The notes under the pieces: model-generated
Database searches by the model: none
Told to the model about the DNA's origin: nothing
The model's input: only the letters and a program-made list of their open reading frames with translations
Assembly: GCA_947561585.1 (NCBI GenBank)
Contig: CANNZV010001129.1
Location: 330,901-394,900 of the forward strand
DNA length: 64,000 nt
Source: Caprella mutica
Taxonomy: Eukaryota > Arthropoda > Malacostraca > Amphipoda > Caprellidae
Reading direction: 5' to 3'
Shown here: in pieces, positions 58,799-64,000 of the stretch
How the letters are laid out: each line of letters opens with the position of its first letter
Numbering within the stretch: position 1 is the first letter of the stretch
Program-made: the position numbers and the translations under genes

Positions 58799-60390
58799 CC
58801 CTTGTGAATTCAATTGGGGCTTCTGTTCATAAATAAAAATGGATTCCAATGTCCTCAAATCGTAGCTATTGTAGGTCGATAAAATTTTGAAATCTTTTTC
58901 CGAAATCTGATGGTTATTATCATATGAATGGTTTGAAATGTTGCTACTTTCTTGATTAGATAAAACAGTAAAGGGGTTTCTGAAGGAAACCCCTCTGTGT
59001 TGACAAACTGGAACCTTTAATTGTTTCCTTGTCTCGCCTATGTATGTAGGCCGTGGAGCACTGTCCACAAGTGAATTTATAAATGACGTTGGAAACAAGT
59101 AAAGGTGGGAGTTTGTCTTTATACTTGAATATATTGCCAATAGTGTTAGCAGAATTAAAAATGAATTTAGGATCGATCTGAGGATAAAACTTACTAATTA
59201 AAGATGTTAATTTACGTTTGAGGACATTGGAATAATGGCATAAATTGGTTTCCTAGAACAAGTTAATTTGAAGGAGGTGGATTATAAAATGTATCTAGGG
59301 TCTTCCTAAACATACTATCTATAATTTTGTTTGTGAACTTATTTTCCAAAATATATTCCATAAGATAAGACAATTAATTTTCAAACAACGTTACATTAGA
59401 ACCAATCCTAAAGGCCCTATAAACTAAACATGAAATAATATTGAGTTTAAAATTAAAAGGAATAAAAGAATTAGATTTCATACCAAGGCCAGTGAACGTT
59501 TTCTTGCGATATACAGAAGTAATAAATTTATCATCTTCTCTACTTATCAAAACGTCTAAGAAATTTAATTTGGAATCAATTTCAGTCTCACAAGTGAATT
59601 TAATATTAGGATGTTGAGAGTATAAATATTTAAGAAATTTTGTAATGTGAGAACTGTGCCTAAAAAGAATGAAAGTATCGTCAATGTATCGTTTGCAAAC
59701 TATTGGTTTGAATTCATGAGGACAATTATTAAGCCAATTCACTTCATGATAGCACAAGAAAACGTTCGATAGTGTTCTGGACCTAAGGGATTACCCATAG
59801 CTACACCGTCAAACTGAGAGTACAAAACATTATTAAAAATAAATAACACCTCCTTTGCAGCCATTTCCAGAAGATTCTTAAAATAGGATTTTGAAAAAGA
59901 AGGGACATCATAAATATTGTTGTCATACAATGAATCGGAAGCAATTTTGATAGTTTCATTTATGGGAATATTTGTAAGAAGGGACTTAATGTCAAAACTA
60001 GCCATTACATACTGATTACTATTTGGAGTATTAATTATATCTTTGACAAAAGAGGAACTATCTTGAACAGTATATTGGTTAGAAGTGAGTGGATTTAAAT
60101 ATGGAAGAAGAAATTTAGAGATTTTATAATATTGGTCGTAAAGGGACATTATTTATATGAATTTTGGGTAAACCATACATTACCTCCGATGAAGAACTGG
60201 ACAGCCTCAGATGGTCGTGTACAGCTTGACTGATGTGCTTTTCTTTTAGAAGTTTTGCCAAAAATCGATTGATTTTGTCTTCGTGTCTTAATATAACTTT
60301 AAACCAGTCTTCATTTATAATTTTGAATTTGGTGGTGTCCGAAATAATCTCTTGCATCTTTGAGTGGTGATCTTCTTGTTTTTCTTTGTT
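58769..60390 (-). pseudogene. Penelope-like reverse transcriptase / GIY-YIG endonuclease pseudogene
   Basis: Read from high to low coordinates, SDTTKFKI and VMYGLPKIHINNVPLRPIL (60124-60357) are the usual N-terminal landmarks. Next come ASFDIKSLLTNIP and QFDGVAMGNPLGP (59739-60149), then KRYIDDTFILF, the RT catalytic YIDD, and LNFLDVLI (59374-59757). After a poorly readable part (59141-59373, with SKFYPQIDPKFIFN in another frame) come FTCGQCSTAYI, the Cys pair ahead of the nuclease, and YIGETRKQLKVPVCQHRGVS (58769-59140). Frameshifts lie near 60150, after MGNPLGP (about 59760), within 59141-59373 and near YIG. The RT copies element RNA and the GIY-YIG nuclease nicks the target. All motifs are present but no single frame joins them. 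Confidence 0.9.
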
Positions 60391-60410
60391 GATGTTTTTT
60401 CAAATAATAA

Positions 60411-60671
60411 GCTTCTATAGAATTATTTATTTTAAAATTATATTTTTTCTTTTATATGTAGATAGTTTTTTACTGAGCTCATTGTTTATTTAATTAATTG
60501 TAACATTGGTGATATTTATTCATTTCTGTATCCTAGATAGGAGAATTTTTGTATTTATATAGTAGAATTAAGATATATTTAGGTTTTCCTGAGGATGATT
60601 TTTTGAAAAAATCGAAAGCTTGAAGAAATATGGACTTTTATATTACAGCCCTTGTTTTTCTCTTCATTATT
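60411..60671. repeat. right terminal inverted repeat of the Penelope-like element
   Basis: This is the inverted copy of 58542-58798, starting GCTTCTATAGAATTATTTAT and ending CTTCATTATT. The few differences between the two suggest recent origin or homogenisation. Confidence 0.9.
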
Positions 60672-60775
60672 AAAATTCGGTTTCCAAAGAACAAATCTAT
60701 TATTAAATGGTTTCCTAATGTGGAAATATCATTTAAATGGTTTGCAAGTATGGAAATAAAAATTTAATATCATTG
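60672..60775 (-). repeat. 30-bp array family, second copy, right part
   Basis: AAATGGTTTCCTAATGTGGA and AAATGGTTTGCAAGTATGGA continue the array interrupted at 58541. Only two to three degenerate units remain, and the left flank of the 45.6 kb copy is not found beyond them. Confidence 0.65.
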
Positions 60776-61317
60776 AAATATTATTTCTCCAAGAAGAGTC
60801 AGCTTACACGTATCTTGTTCTTCCCTAATTAATAATAACTTTCCTGGAAATAGATTTCCTAACAAAGGTCAGGTTATTATTTTAAATCTTTTATAATAAT
60901 TATCTCTATCAGTTATTCTTAAATATTCGCGAGTAATATGATACTCTTTTCTCGGTATTTCTCGACTTCTTTCCCACTCTCATAACTTGATACAGTCCAT
61001 TTCTCTCTTAATTTTTAGAGTAATTATTAGCAGTTAATTCAGTGACATTCTGTGTTTCTCACGGTGGTTCATAAGACAAACCCATGAATGTCAAATACTG
61101 TCAAATGTCACCTCATTTCGAGTCTCTTACTTCATTCAATTTAAATATTAATTTGAATATTTAGTTTAATACTAAATTAAAGTTTAATTACCCCCCTCTC
61201 AGTTAAATACTCCATGGGAAAAAACACAAGTAATGAAAACCAGTACAATATTAACCCCGGTTGACATAAATAGCCTTATACATTTTATTTTTATTAATAT
61301 TTTTAGCATTATTAATT
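60776..61317. other. anonymous AT-rich DNA
   Basis: Nothing recognisable was seen. Confidence 0.45.
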
Positions 61318-62792
61318 GTGAGGGGGTCAAGTGAGGGTCAAATTTCATGATTTCTAACTCTTTTATTTTTGAACTGATAGTTCTGAAATTTCTAGGGTAC
61401 ATGTAACTTCGCAAAAGAAACACATTTTATTCGTGTAACCTTTTCGATTTTGGCTTTGGTTTTCGAAAAAAAAATTCATTTAATTTTTCTTTTTCACAAA
61501 TTTCAAAAGATGAGTGTATGAGTGTATACTGTATATGCTAGAATATAAAAAACAGTTTCAGAATTTTTGCAACATTTTGAATAAATCTATAGAGGGTTTT
61601 TTTCAAATTTCCATCTGTTTTTTCTTTTAGAAGCATTTTTTGATGACTAACTAAAATTTTCGAAAAAAATATCCAAAATTTTCGATTTTGAACTGCGATA
61701 AAAAGAGAACGAGGAAGAAATTTTGAAAAAACCATCTGAACATTTGTTATGAATTTCCAAGGATTCTAAAACTGTCTAAAAGAAAAACCAGATGGAAATT
61801 TGAAAAATCCCTCTTTCTGTCTGTTTGAAATGCTCGAAAGATTCCAAAACTGTCTTCGTTTTTATTCTAGCATATACATTACAGACTCATACACTTCTCG
61901 TCCTTCGAAATTTGTAAAAAAGAAATATATATATTTAAGAACTACATTTTTAAATTTTAAAAACTACAACTAAATCCAAAATCGAAAAAGTTAAACGAAT
62001 AAAATGTGTTTATTTTGCAAGGTTACATATTCTGTAGAATTTTCAGAACTATCGTTTCAAAAATAAAAAAGCTCTTTCAAAAGTGATATGGTCCTTCTTA
62101 TGACATTTTTATATTTATGGCATTTATGGAATTTATGACGGTATTATGGGTAATTTACATGTAAACTATAAAAACTAAGCTTTTATATCCCATATAGATC
62201 ACAGAATAATATAAAAACAGCATTCAAAATTCATCCATAGTGATAAAATTGACATTTACTTTATTACTTCATGTTTTTGAGTCTCCTGTAAATTGTGTCT
62301 TTTCAAACTAAAAAAGACGAGAAGTCAATGAATTTTCAAGCTACAAGAAAAACAAAGACAGTTTTAGAATCCTTAGAACATTTCTAACAAACCTATGAGA
62401 GCTTTTTTCAAATTTATTTCTCGTTCTCTTTTTATCGCAGTTCAAAATCGAAAATTTTGGATTTTTTTTGAAATTTTTAGTTATTCAATAAAAAATGCTA
62501 ATAAATAAAAACAGGATCGAAATTTGAAAAACCCCTCTTTAGATTCGTTCGAAATGTTCCAAGAATACCAAAACTGTGTTAGTTCTTATTCTAGCATATA
62601 CACTCATACACTTCTTGTCTTTTGAAATTTATAAAAAAAAATCTTTTTTTTTTTCGAAAACTAAAGCCAAAATCGAAAAAGATACACGAATAAAATGTGT
62701 TTTTTTTTGCGAAGTTACATATATCATACAAACTGCAAAACGATTGGTCCAAAAATAAAAAAGTCTTTTTAAGAGTGGGTTGACCCCTTAAT
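61318..62792. mobile_element. 1.47-kb fold-back element with several inverted internal segments
   Basis: The ends are roughly inverted (GAGGGGGTCAAGTGAG at the left, GTGGGTTGACCCCTTAA at the right). Inside, the same segment appears four times in alternating orientation. ATAAAATGTGTTT near TTCGATTTTGG or its complement occurs at about 61420-61455, 61975-62010 and 62670-62700. TTCTAGCATATACA or its complement lies at about 61530, 61865 and 62590. TCGATTTTGAACTGCGATAA lies at 61682 with its complement at 62433. There is no coding capacity; several 60-65-codon ORFs are by-products of A/T runs. Confidence 0.65.
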
Positions 62793-62861
62793 TTAACTTA
62801 TAAGTAAAGATGTACTTCTCAGATAGTAAATTATGATGTACCCTGTAGGTTAAAAAGGACA

Positions 62862-63905
62862 CTTTCTTAATCTTCTAATACACTACCATAAGCTTCTATG
62901 CCCCACCATAAGCTTATTATGCCCCACCATAAGCTTATTATGCCACACCATATTCTTCTATAACACATCATAAGCTTCTATACCCCACCATAAGCTTATA
63001 TACCCTAACATAAGCTTCATGACCCATCATAAGCTTCTATGCCCCACCATAAGCTTGTTAAACCTCGCCATAAGCTTTTATACCCTAGTATTAGGTTCTT
63101 TGACCCATCATAAGCTTCTGTGCACCACCTTAAACTTATAATGACCCATTATAAGCTTGTATGCCCTACCATAAGCATAAGCTATACCTCACCATAAGCT
63201 TATTATGCTCCACCATATATACCCTACCATAGGTTTATATGACCCACCATAAACTAATATACCCTACCATACGCTTCTCTGACCCACCTTAAGCTAATAT
63301 ACCCTACCATATGCTTCTATGTCTCACCAAAAGCTTGTATGACCTTCCATAAGCTTCTCTGACCCACCTTAAGCTAATATACCCTACCATACGCTTCTCT
63401 GACCCACCTTAAGCTAATATACCCTACCATATGCTTCTATGTCTCACCAAAAGCTTTTATGACCTTCCATAAGCTTCTATGCCTCACCATAAGCTTATAT
63501 ACCCTAACATAAGCTTCATGACCCATCATAAGCTTCTATGCCCCACCATAAGCTTGTTAAACCTCGCCATAAGCTTTTATACCCTAGTATTAGGTTCTTT
63601 GACCCATCATAAGCTTCTGTGCACCACCTTAAACTTATAATGACCCATTATAAGCTTGTATGCCCTACCATAAGCATAAGCTATACCTCACCATAAGCTT
63701 ATTATGCTCCACCATATATACCCTACCATAGGTTTATATGACCCACCTTAAGCTAATATACCCTACCATACGCTTCTCTGACCCACCTTAAGCTAATATA
63801 CCCTACCATATGCTTCTATGTCTCACCAAAAGCTTTTATGACCTTCCATAAGCTTCTATGCCTCACCATAAGCTTCTTTGCCTCACTATAAGCTTTTACG
63901 CCCAA
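62862..63905. repeat. tandem array, about 20-bp unit, with 120-bp and 499-bp higher-order repeats
   Basis: The basic unit is CCACCATAAGCTTCTATGCC with variants (for example ATATACCCTACCATAAGCTT), about 50 copies. A block from 62991 recurs at 63490, an offset of 499 bp confirmed at 63091/63590. Within it a 120-bp block at 63271 recurs at 63391. The many AAGCTT sites are part of the unit. The reverse complement, TTATGGTGGGGCATAGAAG, links it to the TTATGGTGGGGCCATAGAAG units dispersed over the window. Confidence 0.9.
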
Positions 63906-64000
63906 GACTTAGGTAGCAAAGATACAAGCTTAGGGTATCACAGATACAAGATCAAGGTAACACAGACACAAAATTTTAACCTTTCAAGAGTGCTGTAAGC
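63906..64000. repeat. GATACAAG/GGTATCACAG repeat remnant
   Basis: TAGCAAAGATACAAGCTTAG and GGTATCACAGATACAAG recur directly after the 20-bp array and resemble 16380-16535. The window ends inside or just beyond it. Confidence 0.45.

Larger units (their letters stand above)
58542..60671 (-). mobile_element. Penelope-like element with inverted terminal repeats
   Basis: The element is bounded by two about 260-bp inverted repeats and encodes, on the minus strand, a Penelope-type reverse transcriptase followed by a GIY-YIG-type nuclease region. Both sides continue into the same 30-bp repeat, so it lies within that array. Penelope elements often carry terminal repeats in direct or inverted arrangement and are often 5' truncated; this copy lacks the N-terminal part of the protein. 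It is inactive by several frameshifts. Confidence 0.85.

Overview
This 64 kb window is strongly AT-rich, gene-poor eukaryotic DNA and reads as a repeat-dense intergenic or heterochromatin-like stretch of an animal genome. The transposon mix (a non-LTR retroelement with a restriction-like endonuclease, mariner/Tc1 relatives, a pogo-like element, a Penelope-like element, many TIR elements) and the absence of operons or long ORFs suggest an arthropod, most likely an insect. A hemipteran is my guess, but no host gene here proves it. I found no convincing intact host protein gene, rRNA gene or functional tRNA gene. One short exon-like stretch near 22.15 kb is listed at low confidence.

Layout. 0-1.1 kb: 3' end of a non-LTR retrotransposon (open frame, RLE-type nuclease motifs, 3' UTR, 29-A tail). 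1.1-14.3 kb: mostly anonymous AT-rich DNA with a decayed MITE (2.58-2.80 kb), small tandem repeats (7.0, 10.1, 13.0 kb) and a GC-richer repeat at 8.25 kb. 14.3-15.8 kb: a small tandem array, then a complete but inactivated mariner/Tc1-type transposon. 16.7-31.5 kb: several dispersed repeats in two or three copies, often inverted relative to each other, and a possible transposase tail at 26.9-27.2 kb. 31.58-32.92 kb: a 1,336-bp TA-flanked element with perfect 25-bp TIRs and a decayed pogo-like C-terminus. 33.1-33.55 kb: two short tandem arrays. 35.3-38.4 kb: small palindromic repeats, a TIR-bounded element carrying a 51-bp array and a tRNA-like stretch, and a small TIR element with repeated GGTATCACTGCGCAC motifs. 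39.74-40.94 kb: a deleted transposon with about 196-bp TIRs. 43.9-50.0 kb: a 169-bp TIR element with a 22-bp array, a 30-bp tandem array, a 0.54-kb TIR element and an 846-bp fold-back element. 52.6-57.8 kb: two MITEs of one family, a 32-bp tandem array and a 24-bp array. 58.4-60.8 kb: a Penelope-like element with long inverted terminal repeats, lying inside a second, inverted copy of the 30-bp array family. 61.3-62.8 kb: a fold-back element. 62.86-63.9 kb: a 20-bp tandem array with 120-bp and 499-bp higher-order duplications.

The genes do not form a pathway; all recognisable coding sequence is transposon-derived and almost all of it is broken. The most interesting pattern is that several elements with TIRs, or with conserved unique flanks, carry internal tandem arrays whose units recur elsewhere in the window. 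This suggests that mobile elements are seeding minisatellites here.
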